From Ignavibacterium sp. (GTDB taxonomy: Bacteria > Bacteroidota > Ignavibacteria > Ignavibacteriales > Ignavibacteriaceae), in assembly GCA_032027145.1 (NCBI GenBank), contig JAVSMP010000001.1, positions 2,795,116 to 2,859,115 on the forward strand: a DNA stretch of 64,000 nucleotides, in the 5' to 3' direction. Shown one piece after another: positions 54,210 to 62,565 of this stretch. Numbering within the stretch: position 1 is the stretch's first letter; the number at the start of each line of letters is the position of its first letter. A program made the translations under genes and the position numbers. Below the pieces are notes generated by a model. The model did not search any database. It was not told where the DNA came from and was given only the letters and a program-made list of their open reading frames with translations.

Positions 54210-56312
54210 ATGAAATATTTTATTTTAATTTTATTAGCAATTAACATTCTTACATTAAATGCCCAGCAGATATCTTCTCCTGATAATAATCTTAAACTTG
54301 TATTTAAGCTTGTTGATGGAAGACCTGTTTATTGGCTGAACTTTAAGCAAAAACCTATAATCAAAGAAAGCACACTTGGGATTGTTTTGACAAATCAGCC
54401 TGATTTTATAGATGGATTTACTGTTGAAAATATTGATACTTTAACTTTTCTTGAAAACTGGGAGCCTGTTTGGGGTGAACAAAGTATTATAAAAAACAAT
54501 TACAAAGAACTTAAGGTAACTTTAAGTCAAATGATTCCTGATAAAAGAATTTTGATAATTACATTTCGTTTATTCAATGACGGACTTGGATTTAGATACG
54601 AATTTCCTCAGCAAAACAATCTGAACTATTTTGTAATTAAAGAAGAATACACCACATTTGCTTTAACTGGTGATCATAAAGCTTTTTGGATACCTGGTGA
54701 TTACGATAGTCAGGAATACACTTATACTACTTCCCTGCTCTCACAGATTGATGCTGGAAAAGGACTCGGTTTTGACGAAATAAATACAAAGAATATTCCC
54801 GGAACAGATTATATTCAAACACCTTTGATGCTTAAGAGCTCTGATGGAATTTACATCAACATCCACGAAGCGGCTTTATTAGGATATCCGGTAATGTATG
54901 TTAAAGTAGATAAAAAAAATTTCTCTTTACAATCACATCTTTGTCCTGATGCAGTTGGAAACAAAGCATACATCCAAACCCCATTTACAACTCCATGGAG
55001 AACAATTATTGTTAGTGATAAAGCAGAAAAAATTCTTGAATCAAAACTAATCCTTAACCTGAACGAGCCAACTAAGTTTAAAGATGTTAGCTGGATAAAA
55101 CCCCAAAAATATATTGGTATCTGGTGGGGTATGCATGTTGGCACTATGAGCTGGAATTATGGAAACCTGGATAACGTACATCTAAATACTATTGATTGGG
55201 ATAGTGTTAAATCAACTGGCAAACACGGTGCTACAACAGAAAACACTAAAGGCTATATTGACTTTGCTGCAAAATATGGTTTTGATGCCGTGCTTATTGA
55301 AGGATGGAATATTGGGTGGGAAGATTGGTTTGGTAAATGGAAGGAAGAAGTTTTTGATTTCGTAACTCCGTATCCTGATTTTGATATCAATTTTTTGTCA
55401 GATTATGCAAAACAAAAAGATGTAAAGTTGATTATGCACCACGAAACCTCTTCATCAGTAACTAACTATGAGCGAAGATTGGATGATGCTTTTTCTTTTA
55501 TGAAGAAATATGGTTATGATGCGGTAAAAACTGGTTATGTAGGTCCAATCATACCACGCGGCGAACACCATGATGGACAGTGGATGGTTAATCATTTTAA
55601 TCGAGTTGTTCAGAAAGCTCAAGCGTACAAGATAATGGTTGATTCTCATGAATCTATTCGCCCAACAGGAATGCATCGTACTTATCCAAACTGGCTGACT
55701 GCCGAAGCTTCAAGAGGAAATGAGTTCAATGCCTGGAGCAACGGTAATCCACCGGAACATGAGACTATTTTGCCTTTTACAAGAATTATAGGAGGTCCTT
55801 TGGATTATACTCCCGGAATTTTTCAAATTAAACTTAACTATTACAATCCCGATAGTAAATTTCAGGTACACACAACACTTGCAAAACAATTGGCATTATA
55901 TGTTACCATTTACAGCCCGCTTCAGATGGCTGCTGACCTGCCGGAAAATTATGAAAAGTTTCCTGATGCATTTCAATTTATTGTTGATGTGCCGGTAGAT
56001 TGGAGTGAGACTAAAGTTTTAAAAGCTGAACCGGGAGATTTTGTTATCATCGCACGAAAAGATAAAAAATCTGACAACTGGTTTATCGGTGCCATTACTG
56101 ACGAAGAAGCTAGAGAATTTGCAATCCCATTGGATTTTTTAAGCGATGATAAATATAAAATGACAATATATAAAGACGCTGCTGACACTGATTGGGAAGC
56201 TAATCCTATGAAATATGAAATTGAAAATAAAATGGTTAGGCGGAATGAAATATTAAAACTAAAACTTGCTCCTGGCGGCGGATGTGCAATTATGCTTGAA
56301 CCATTTAAATAG
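54210..56312 (+). CDS. Glycoside hydrolase family 97 (alpha-glucosidase SusB-like)
   Basis: This 700-aa protein has a signal peptide (YFILILLAINILTLNAQ). The N-terminal beta-sandwich and catalytic barrel match GH97. Glutamates in HHETSS, SHESIRPTG and GNEFNAW (Glu412, 481, 505 in this numbering) have spacings of 69 and 24. Those equal the spacing of Glu439, 508, 532 in the characterised inverting enzyme BtGH97a as I recall it. KTGYVG stands where retaining members have the nucleophile Asp, so the inverting alpha-glucosidase group is favoured. It is probably periplasmic. The ATG at 54210 gives the signal peptide directly; a TTG at 54195 is less likely. Confidence 0.9.
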   Translation: MKYFILILLAINILTLNAQQISSPDNNLKLVFKLVDGRPVYWLNFKQKPIIKESTLGIVLTNQPDFIDGFTVENIDTLTFLENWEPVWGEQSIIKNNYKELKVTLSQMIPDKRILIITFRLFNDGLGFRYEFPQQNNLNYFVIKEEYTTFALTGDHKAFWIPGDYDSQEYTYTTSLLSQIDAGKGLGFDEINTKNIPGTDYIQTPLMLKSSDGIYINIHEAALLGYPVMYVKVDKKNFSLQSHLCPDAVGNKAYIQTPFTTPWRTIIVSDKAEKILESKLILNLNEPTKFKDVSWIKPQKYIGIWWGMHVGTMSWNYGNLDNVHLNTIDWDSVKSTGKHGATTENTKGYIDFAAKYGFDAVLIEGWNIGWEDWFGKWKEEVFDFVTPYPDFDINFLSDYAKQKDVKLIMHHETSSSVTNYERRLDDAFSFMKKYGYDAVKTGYVGPIIPRGEHHDGQWMVNHFNRVVQKAQAYKIMVDSHESIRPTGMHRTYPNWLTAEASRGNEFNAWSNGNPPEHETILPFTRIIGGPLDYTPGIFQIKLNYYNPDSKFQVHTTLAKQLALYVTIYSPLQMAADLPENYEKFPDAFQFIVDVPVDWSETKVLKAEPGDFVIIARKDKKSDNWFIGAITDEEAREFAIPLDFLSDDKYKMTIYKDAADTDWEANPMKYEIENKMVRRNEILKLKLAPGGGCAIMLEPFK

Positions 56313-56385
56313 TTTTCACCTGCATCCATTTATAGATATAAGTTAAGGAAGTCTTTTTATCAAAGGGGTAATCATTTAATAAAAT

Positions 56386-56420
56386 ATGCTATCCTGCTGA
56401 TAGATTTTGCAGGATAGCAT
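56386..56420. terminator. Perfect 12-bp hairpin between convergent genes, bidirectional terminator
   Basis: ATGCTATCCTGC (56386-56397) pairs with GCAGGATAGCAT (56409-56420) over an 11-nt loop. It is followed by TTTGTTAT on the plus strand and by AT-rich sequence on the minus strand. Position between the GH97 and subtilase 3' ends fits termination from both sides. Confidence 0.7.
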
Positions 56421-56467
56421 TTGTTATAAACAATAATACCAATAATATTTTGAAATATTATTTTGCA

Positions 56468-59284
56468 CTATTTCATTAGAATCATTTTTTTAGCACTTAA
56501 AAATTCCCCTGACTTAAGCTGATATATATAAATTCCTGAAGCCAGGTTATCAGCATTAAATTTAAAGTTGTAAACTCCTGCGGGCTTAAATTCATCCACA
56601 AGTGTTGCTACTTCCCTTCCGAGTAAATCGTAAACCTTTAGTGTTTGATGACCACTAACCGGAACCTGCCAGCTAATTATTGTAGTAGGATTAAAAGGAT
56701 TAGGATAATTCTGGCTTAGCGAATAATCAGTAACAACTGTATTATTGTTATCATCAACACCAGTTGTTGTATATCCCATTAGCTTAACTCCATCTATTCC
56801 AGCTAAATCGCCATCAATACCAACATACTGCCAGGCAAGTTTAAGATTTTGTTTATTAGAATAAGAAGACAAATCAATCACCTTGTTTCTCCAAATCCAA
56901 CCCTGACCGTCATTGTCAGCAGTCCATAACTGTGTCCAATTTGAACCCCCATCGGTTGATATATGAAGTTTTAACGTAGCACCTGTGAGCCAATTGGTAC
57001 TATAACCAGCATAAAACTCAATTGATGCACTTCCGTTACCTAAATTAAATGCTGGTGTAATTAACCACTCGTTTTGATTTTGATTAGCATCCCAAGGTAC
57101 TAAAGCTGAGTATTGACTGTTGGGATCAATTTGATTGAAGTTATTGTTTTGTGGATTAGATTGAATCCAGGTATTATTAGTATTCTGAGTTTGTTTAGTC
57201 CATCCTGATGGCAGAAAGGTACCATCAAAACCTTCTTGAATAATTACAGTTTGCGTGCCGCCGCCTCCACCAGAGGTATTTAAAAAAGCATTGTAAGCAT
57301 CAAGTTTTCCATATCCATAAGTATTGTTTGGAGTTGTTCCGGTAAAACCATCTTTCTTGGTTGTGTTTTTAAGAATTGCAACTGTTTGATCATAATCTAA
57401 AGAAGGATTCTTTTCCAAAAGCAAAGCTACAACTCCTGTTACGTGCGGAGTTGCCATACTAGTTCCTTGCATCTTTTGATGTAACCCGCCTTGCAGAATG
57501 CTTGATGCTGGCGTTTGAGTTAGAAAAGAAGAATAAGCCGCAACAATAACTTCACCTGGTGCACAGATATCCGGTTTTGTTCTTCCATCTCTTGATGGAC
57601 CGATACTGCTGAAACTGGAAATTTGACCCAATACAGGATTACCAGGCTGATTTTGAGTTACACCGTTAATATCTATCCATTGTGTTTTAGTTACATAAGA
57701 TCCAACACAAATTAGTTTACTTGCTGTTGAAGGCATACCAATAGTTCGGAGATTGTCAGCAGGTTTTATATAACTTTGAGGAGCAAATGTTGAAAACTGT
57801 CCTCCTGTAAAAGCCCATGCATCAAAGGTACCTGAACCACACGTATAAACAGACCAAAAAACATTACCAATATTTACCTGCCCACTATGGCTATCAACAA
57901 TTATTAGTACTTGATTAGCACCATTATTTGGATTATTAGTACCAGTAGCATCAATAGTTACATAACCATATGTAGTACTATTGACAGTGAAAGCTAAATC
58001 TTCAATTTTTTGACCAGGTGCTATCGGATTAGTATAGCCAATCAGATTTAAGCTATTATCATAAGCAGCAAGACCAACAGAAATATTCCCAGGACTATAC
58101 CACATACTTGCACCAAATAATGTAGCGTTATTATTGAGTTCAACAAATGTTTCGTATGAATCATTGTATGAAGATCCCGCAGTAGTATAACTTAAATGAA
58201 TTGTTCTACCACCTTCATTACCTGCTGCAGCAACGATAATTTTACCATTTCCTGTTAAATTACTTAACGCTTGTTCGTAAAGACTTGTTCCATCATGTGG
58301 ACCAAAATGACCGCCGAGACTCAGATTAATTACTGCAGGTTTACTCAACTGTTGTGCTCTTTGAAAAATATAATTGCAGCCATTTACAACATCAACATCA
58401 GCAAAACCAGGTCCGGTTCTAAAGCCTTTAACAAAAATTATATCCGATTCAGGTGCCATACCCACATAATTTGAAAGTGCGCCTCCGTTACCTGCTGCAG
58501 TACCAGCAACGTGTGTTCCATGTCCACCACCATCATCACCGTCAATCTCCGCACATTGATTCGCATCAAGCTGAGCTTTAGTATATTCAGTTCCGTAGTT
58601 ATATCCGGATGGTGCATTACCTGAACCGGACATATCCCATAAGTATTGAATCCTGTTACCAGAGGAATTTTTGAAATCCAGATGTTTCCAATCAATTCCG
58701 GAATCTAACACACCTACAACTACACCATTCCCTTTATAAGGTCTTGAAATCCCAGTGCCGTTGTGAAGCTGATCAACCTTCACTTCAATTCTGCTGACAT
58801 TTATCTTCACTTCAGAAATGTTACTATGTTCAATGTAAATAATTTCAGGAGACAGAGAAAGTTCTTTTACAGATGAGATTGGCAGATCTGCAACTATAAT
58901 ATTACCAATTACAGATTGAGTCTTTCCACCAAATGAAGATATCCTGCTTTCAGAAACCGGAACAGATGATGTCTGCACAAAAACAGGCAGTAGAATTTCT
59001 TTCATTTCATTTTCCTGAAAGAATACTAAGTCTTTTAATCCACTCATTGATTCCGGAACACGAACATATACACCTTTGTTTGTTGAGACACTATCCAGAA
59101 ACAGATTTAATAACGGACTGATTTTTCTGCTATATTGATCAGCATATTTAATCTCTGCATTAATAATCTTTCCCTTATTATCAACATTTCTTTTTTGCAT
59201 GCTGATTTCAGGAATTTTTATCTGTGAAAAACTATTAGCGGATAATAGTATCGCAGCGAAGAAAAATAATAACGTTCTTTTCAT
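56468..59284 (-). CDS. Secreted subtilisin-like serine protease with C-terminal sorting domain
   Basis: This 938-aa protein has a signal peptide (TLLFFFAAILLSANSFSQ), an inhibitor-I9-like propeptide (about 70-155, including SVIGNIIVADLPISSVKEL), and an S8 catalytic domain with Asp194 (GVLDSGIDWKHLDF), His255 (GGGHGTHVAGT) and Ser609 (GTSMATPHVTGV). A beta-sandwich (EGFDGTFLPSGW, LKLHISTDGGSNWTQLW; choice-of-anchor J type) follows. The end carries a Por/T9SS-type sorting domain (SQNYPNPFNPTT, VYDLLGREVATLVDE, ending KKMILMK). It is predicted to be exported and attached or released at the cell surface. Confidence 0.93.
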   Translation of the reverse strand: MKRTLLFFFAAILLSANSFSQIKIPEISMQKRNVDNKGKIINAEIKYADQYSRKISPLLNLFLDSVSTNKGVYVRVPESMSGLKDLVFFQENEMKEILLPVFVQTSSVPVSESRISSFGGKTQSVIGNIIVADLPISSVKELSLSPEIIYIEHSNISEVKINVSRIEVKVDQLHNGTGISRPYKGNGVVVGVLDSGIDWKHLDFKNSSGNRIQYLWDMSGSGNAPSGYNYGTEYTKAQLDANQCAEIDGDDGGGHGTHVAGTAAGNGGALSNYVGMAPESDIIFVKGFRTGPGFADVDVVNGCNYIFQRAQQLSKPAVINLSLGGHFGPHDGTSLYEQALSNLTGNGKIIVAAAGNEGGRTIHLSYTTAGSSYNDSYETFVELNNNATLFGASMWYSPGNISVGLAAYDNSLNLIGYTNPIAPGQKIEDLAFTVNSTTYGYVTIDATGTNNPNNGANQVLIIVDSHSGQVNIGNVFWSVYTCGSGTFDAWAFTGGQFSTFAPQSYIKPADNLRTIGMPSTASKLICVGSYVTKTQWIDINGVTQNQPGNPVLGQISSFSSIGPSRDGRTKPDICAPGEVIVAAYSSFLTQTPASSILQGGLHQKMQGTSMATPHVTGVVALLLEKNPSLDYDQTVAILKNTTKKDGFTGTTPNNTYGYGKLDAYNAFLNTSGGGGGTQTVIIQEGFDGTFLPSGWTKQTQNTNNTWIQSNPQNNNFNQIDPNSQYSALVPWDANQNQNEWLITPAFNLGNGSASIEFYAGYSTNWLTGATLKLHISTDGGSNWTQLWTADNDGQGWIWRNKVIDLSSYSNKQNLKLAWQYVGIDGDLAGIDGVKLMGYTTTGVDDNNNTVVTDYSLSQNYPNPFNPTTIISWQVPVSGHQTLKVYDLLGREVATLVDEFKPAGVYNFKFNADNLASGIYIYQLKSGEFLSAKKMILMK

Positions 59285-59296
59285 ATATGTACTTCC

Positions 59297-59671
59297 TTAT
59301 TTTGATTTTAGATCCATTTGTTTTGCTGATTCAAGAAAAACAACAAATTCCAGAAGGGTTGTTTTCTTAATACTTTCTACACTGCCCGAAGCAGTGAAAA
59401 TATCCCCGATAACACTTTCAATTGAAATTCCTGTTTCTAATAATTTTGATTTCATCTCTTCATTTATACTGCTGTTTGTTTTTCCCTTAAATTGTATTGC
59501 TGCTAAAGAATTATCTTTTTCAAATTTTCTGATTTCTTGTTGTAAAGCAGTCTCTAACTTTTCCGATATATACTTTGATGAAGAGCAGCTAAAATTCAAT
59601 AAAAATGAAGTTGCTATTAGAACAAACGAATACACAGAAGAGATTAATAATGAGCTTGAAATATTTTTCAT
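59297..59671 (-). CDS. Lipoprotein resembling a stand-alone subtilase propeptide
   Basis: This 124-aa protein has a lipoprotein signal with lipobox NFSC (Cys29). The mature part has a helix (SEKLETALQQEIRKFEKD) and then LLETGISIESVIGDIFTASGS. That aligns without gaps to the propeptide region of the neighbouring subtilase: SVIGDI at 86-91 against SVIGNI at 124-129, continuing as (I/V)K and LE/IE near the end, 11 identities over about 37 residues. It ends 12 bases before the protease start on the same strand. I infer a trans-acting inhibitor or folding chaperone of the protease, like I9 proteins; the inference rests on this short alignment. Confidence 0.65.
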   Translation of the reverse strand: MKNISSSLLISSVYSFVLIATSFLLNFSCSSSKYISEKLETALQQEIRKFEKDNSLAAIQFKGKTNSSINEEMKSKLLETGISIESVIGDIFTASGSVESIKKTTLLEFVVFLESAKQMDLKSK

Positions 59672-59811
59672 TTAATGAACTCCAGATTAGTTAATAGCTA
59701 TTAGGCAATAGTTAATATAAAAACATTTTTGCTTTAAATAAAAATTTATTAGGACTTTACTTCATTTTTCTTTTTCATTCTTTTTATAATTCAGCTGAAA
59801 AAATAAAGTTC

Positions 59812-60287
59812 CTATTTGATTACGGACATCTTCTTAATGAAAGTTTTGTTGTCCGCCTGCACTTATAGAAATAAATTCCACTTGCAATACTTAGTGCATT
59901 AAATTTAACTTCATATATTCAAGCTTCTTTTCGTTCATCAACAGGAGTTGCAACTTTATTTCTCAGTATATCATAAATCATTAAACTTATATTACTGCTT
60001 TTCGGTAACTCATATCTAATTATTGTTGATGGATTAAAAGGATTTGGATAATTTTGAGCCAGCGCTAACTCTTTAGGTAAATTGAACTCATTCTTGGTTT
60101 CTATATCAGTAGGATTACCGCACACAATTCCGCTTCCCAAAAGTTGACCATTGCCTGTTAATGAGTCAGCACAGACATCTGCACCAGCACCAATCTCTAA
60201 AGTAGCACCGGTACCTATCGTAATGAGGCTTTGTGCATTAAGATATACTGCACTTAATATCATAAACAGAATTACATTTATTTTCAT
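59812..60287 (-). pseudogene. Decayed small secreted protein with T9SS-type sorting domain
   Basis: The ORF from 60287 to 59919 (122 aa) has a signal peptide (NVILFMILSAVYLNAQ), a short glycine-rich body (ITIGTGATLEIGAGADVC), and a sorting domain that begins normally (LAQNYPNPFNPSTIIRYELP, IYDILRNKVATPVDE). It then stops at TGA after DERKEA. In the same frame past that TGA the sequence continues as IYEVKFNALSIASGIYFYK, the expected next part of the domain, so a Gly codon GGA has become TGA. One base is also missing near 59853-59857; in the shifted frame VQADNKTFIKKMSVIK and a TAG at 59812-59814 complete the domain. Two independent lesions mark this as a pseudogene. Confidence 0.85.
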
Positions 60288-60300
60288 AAAATCCTCACCA

Positions 60301-60336
60301 CTTATTCTTATTCTTATTCTTATTCTTATTTTTATT
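60301..60336. repeat. Hexanucleotide microsatellite (CTTATT)n
   Basis: Five perfect CTTATT copies (60301-60330) and one imperfect TTTATT (60331-60336), 14 to 49 bases upstream of the minus-strand start at 60287. Slippage there would change promoter or leader spacing. Because the gene behind it is already broken, the tract may be a relic of phase variation or simply neutral. Confidence 0.85.
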
Positions 60337-60342
60337 ATTTAG

Positions 60343-60729
60343 TAATTTAGTTGGGTATATTGAATCTGAGTTCATCTAAAGATTACTTTTGCATAATCAA
60401 CATAGTTTTGAAGCTCTATAACTACATTTTATATCTGCATTTTTGTAAACTTTTGGATACATTATATCACCTCCATAACTATTTGATCCGCAAAAAAAAG
60501 TAAAATGGCTTATCACGATTCTCTGCACATGTATAGGTAACAGAAATAGATAAATCAAATCAATCAAAGAAAAACTTATTTCTGACATTATTACAAGAGC
60601 AGGGACAAAGAAACAAATTATCTTCTCCATTCTATCACTTAAGTTGTATCTTGAACAATTCTTGATAAAATATATTGTGCTTCATAAATCTATTATTGTC
60701 GTAAAAACTAAATACTGGAGAAAATCTCC
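60343..60729. other. Interval with no convincing gene
   Basis: AT-rich interval of about 390 bases. A 77-aa minus-strand ORF at 60397-60630 exists but has no domain and lacks gene-like features; I see nothing else. Confidence 0.35.
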
Positions 60730-60858
60730 TTAAATATCCTGAGCTAAAATGAATATCAATGTGCTTATTATAATTATTGCCAAAACAACAAGCAGAAAAA
60801 GTATCCTGCTTGATGCTTTTTCTTTTCTCTTTAATTCTTCATAAGAATTCTTAGTCAT
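60730..60858 (-). CDS. 42-aa small membrane protein, hypothetical
   Basis: From ATG at 60858 the product reads a charged helix (SYEELKRKEKASSR), then a hydrophobic segment (ILFLLVVLAIIIISTLIFILA) and QDI before TAA. The layout of a short basic/acidic leader and one membrane helix is typical of small bacterial membrane proteins, but there is no strong ribosome site and no conserved neighbour. Function unknown. Confidence 0.45.
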   Translation of the reverse strand: MTKNSYEELKRKEKASSRILFLLVVLAIIIISTLIFILAQDI

Positions 60859-60908
60859 TAAAAAAAATATCCATTTGTTGTCATATATGTTTATAATAAT
60901 CAAATAAA

Positions 60909-60936
60909 TGCCGCAGAGTAACTAAACTCTGCAGCA
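60909..60936. other. Imperfect 11-bp hairpin
   Basis: TGCCGCAGAGT (60909-60919) pairs with ACTCTGCAGCA (60926-60936) with one mismatch and a 6-nt loop. It is not followed by a T-run on either strand within a few bases, so terminator function is uncertain. Confidence 0.4.
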
Positions 60937-61214
60937 TTGCACACAAGGAGATTATAACCGATGCTTCCCAATCTTTGTAAAATTTTATTTTACTAAGAAT
61001 AAATTTCGATTACACACGCAAAAATAATTTATAAAAATAGATAAGAATGGCGATTTTGTTTCAACATTTAGCGATATTGTTGCAAATTTCACAAAAATTC
61101 AAATTATTAAATTTTACTATGCTAAGTATTGATTATATAGATAAATTTTAATCAAAGGTTATGAAGATATGATTTTTGAGAGGAGTTGGCTACTCTTTGA
61201 TTACTAAAGGGTTG

Positions 61215-61234
61215 ATTCTAATCAGAATTAGAAT
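61215..61234. other. 8-bp inverted repeat just beyond the tRNA 3' end
   Basis: ATTCTAAT CAGA ATTAGAAT lies 6 bases past the tRNA-Pro 3' end (minus strand). It could be a weak terminator or processing hairpin of the MerR-tRNA transcript; no T-run follows. Confidence 0.35.
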
Positions 61235-61240
61235 AACTTG

Positions 61241-61314
61241 TCGGAACGGCGGGATTTGAACCCGCGACCCCTTGAACCCCATTCAAGTACGCTACCGGAC
61301 TGCGCCACGTTCCG
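61241..61314 (-). tRNA. tRNA-Pro (anticodon GGG)
   Basis: The 74-nt minus-strand sequence folds as a full cloverleaf. The 7-bp acceptor CGGAACG/CGTTCCG pairs perfectly. The D-arm is GCGC...GCGT with AGTCCGGTA loop, and the anticodon stem is CTTGA/TCAAG with loop ATGGGGT (anticodon GGG, U33 and G37 present). The variable loop is 5 nt, and the T-arm is GCGGG TTCAAAT CCCGC, with discriminator A. CCA is not encoded. The 5' end is only 3 bases after the stop codon of the MerR gene on the same strand, so the two may share a transcript. Confidence 0.95.
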
Positions 61315-61317
61315 AGT

Positions 61318-61716
61318 TTATAACTTTGATACTAATATTTCTAAAATGTTTTTTATTTCTTCAAGGTCCTTCTGTATAGTGTTTTTTTCTTTCTTTACTT
61401 CAATATTTTCTGAAGTTTCAGATTCTGTTACTGGTTTCACCAGTTCAGCTGGTTGCAGAATCTTTTCAGGAGAATAGTTCTCCATAATTTTTTTTGCACC
61501 TTCTATGGTGTATTTACGCTCCCTTAGCAATGTTTTTATATGAAGGATTAATTGAATGTCTTTATTCGTATATATTCTATTACCTGCTCTGTTTTTTTGC
61601 GGCTTTAATTGCACAAATTCAGTTTCCCAATACCTAAGAACATATTGTTCTATATTTGTAATTTTACTTACTTCACTAATAGAATAATAAAGTTTTTTAA
61701 TAGACAAATCCTTCAT
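61318..61716 (-). CDS. MerR-family DNA-binding protein
   Basis: This 132-aa protein has an N-terminal MerR helix-turn-helix: YYSISEVSKITNIEQYVLRYWETEF, then the wing LKPQKNRAGNRIYTNKDIQLILHIKTLLRERKYTIEGAKKIM. The C-terminal part is a charged helix (IQKDLEEIKNILEILVSKL) for dimerisation, with no metal-binding cysteines. The whole is typical of the HVLRFWE-type MerR regulators of Bacteroidota-like bacteria. Target unknown. Confidence 0.88.
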   Translation of the reverse strand: MKDLSIKKLYYSISEVSKITNIEQYVLRYWETEFVQLKPQKNRAGNRIYTNKDIQLILHIKTLLRERKYTIEGAKKIMENYSPEKILQPAELVKPVTESETSENIEVKKEKNTIQKDLEEIKNILEILVSKL

Positions 61717-61849
61717 AGGCTTCTTAAATTTGTTTAATCGAAAATAACTAATCTATTTAATATTATCAACTTTATAGGGTTAGTTAAATAAAAAATGAGG
61801 GAATATTTTCAACCAAAGTTTGATCAAACAAATATTTGGTTAAGATAAA

Positions 61850-62278
61850 CTACTTTTTTAAAATCTTTTTTAAAAGATACATCGCTGCAAGATAACTGTT
61901 TTCTTTAAACCCTGAGATATAACCATCAGTTTTTCTGGCAGTTAATAATGTCTGCCTGTAATCCTCTCTTTTTGACAGATGAGATAAATGCACTTCAATT
62001 TTTGGAATCTTACACAATTCGAGTGCATCCATTATTGCAACTGAAGTATGTGCATAGCCACCTGGATTTATAATTATACCATCAAAGTTTTCGTCTGCTT
62101 TTTGTAATGCCTCAACAATTTCCCCTTCTATATTAGATTGAAAAGAAGTAATTGAGAATTCAGGAAATTCTTTTTGCATTAAATCTCTTATTTCTTCAAT
62201 TGAAAGATTAGAATAAATATCTGAATTCCTTTTATCTAATACATTTAGATTAGCTCCATTTATCATAAGAATATTCAT
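61850..62278 (-). CDS. aroQ: Type II 3-dehydroquinate dehydratase (AroQ)
   Basis: This 142-aa enzyme of the shikimate pathway has INGANLNVLDKRNSDIYS at the N-terminus (catalytic Tyr region), FQSNIEGEIVEALQ, IIINPGGYAHTSVAIMDAL (active-site Asn and His), and IEVHLSHLSKRE. Two consensus positions differ: INGPNLN is INGANLN here, and the GAYTHTS loop is GGYAHTS. Length is normal. It overlaps the 90-aa gene upstream by 4 bases (ATGA). Confidence 0.92.
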   Translation of the reverse strand: MNILMINGANLNVLDKRNSDIYSNLSIEEIRDLMQKEFPEFSITSFQSNIEGEIVEALQKADENFDGIIINPGGYAHTSVAIMDALELCKIPKIEVHLSHLSKREDYRQTLLTARKTDGYISGFKENSYLAAMYLLKKILKK

Positions 62279-62547
62279 TTATGATCTCCCATCTCTTCAA
62301 TCAATTCCCGAAGCTTGGGATTTATATAAATATCATCCACACCTAGTTCTTTTAATGCTGCGGATAATATCATTGCTTTCTTTTGGAGGTTGGCATTTTT
62401 ATTAATAACAATTACTTTATCATCATTCAATAAACAATACCCTCCGCTAAAATCCCCTTTTTCAAATCTTACCGTTGCACCTAATTGTGAGGCAACTGAC
62501 CTAAGTTCTTGTATAATCTCTTCAAATTCTTTTTCTTTAATCTTCAT
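62275..62547 (-). CDS. 90-aa protein of unknown function coupled to aroQ
   Basis: The protein is soluble, with helix-strand pattern: EFEEIIQELRSVASQLGATVRFEKGDFSGGYCLLNDDKVIVINKNANLQKK and a final helix LRELIEEMGDHK. No recognised motif or signal peptide. Its stop overlaps the aroQ start, so they are translated together. The role is unknown. Confidence 0.65.
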   Translation of the reverse strand: MKIKEKEFEEIIQELRSVASQLGATVRFEKGDFSGGYCLLNDDKVIVINKNANLQKKAMILSAALKELGVDDIYINPKLRELIEEMGDHK

Positions 62548-62565
62548 AGATAATTCAGTTTTATA

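Noticed and set aside
59199-59675. 158-aa plus-strand ORF
   Set aside because: Antisense to the lipoprotein and the start of the subtilase, which have clear signal peptides and domains.
59919-59921. TGA as a recoded codon in the sorting-domain gene
   Set aside because: Every other gene here uses TGA as stop and a second lesion (missing base) follows, so decay is simpler.
60397-60630. 77-aa minus-strand ORF
   Set aside because: No domain, odd composition, no ribosome site and no neighbour support; probably chance in AT-rich DNA.
60961-60996. Plus-strand 11-codon ORF behind AAGGAG, possible leader peptide
   Set aside because: It is very short, its stop is followed by no gene in the same direction, and the tRNA and MerR genes lie on the other strand.
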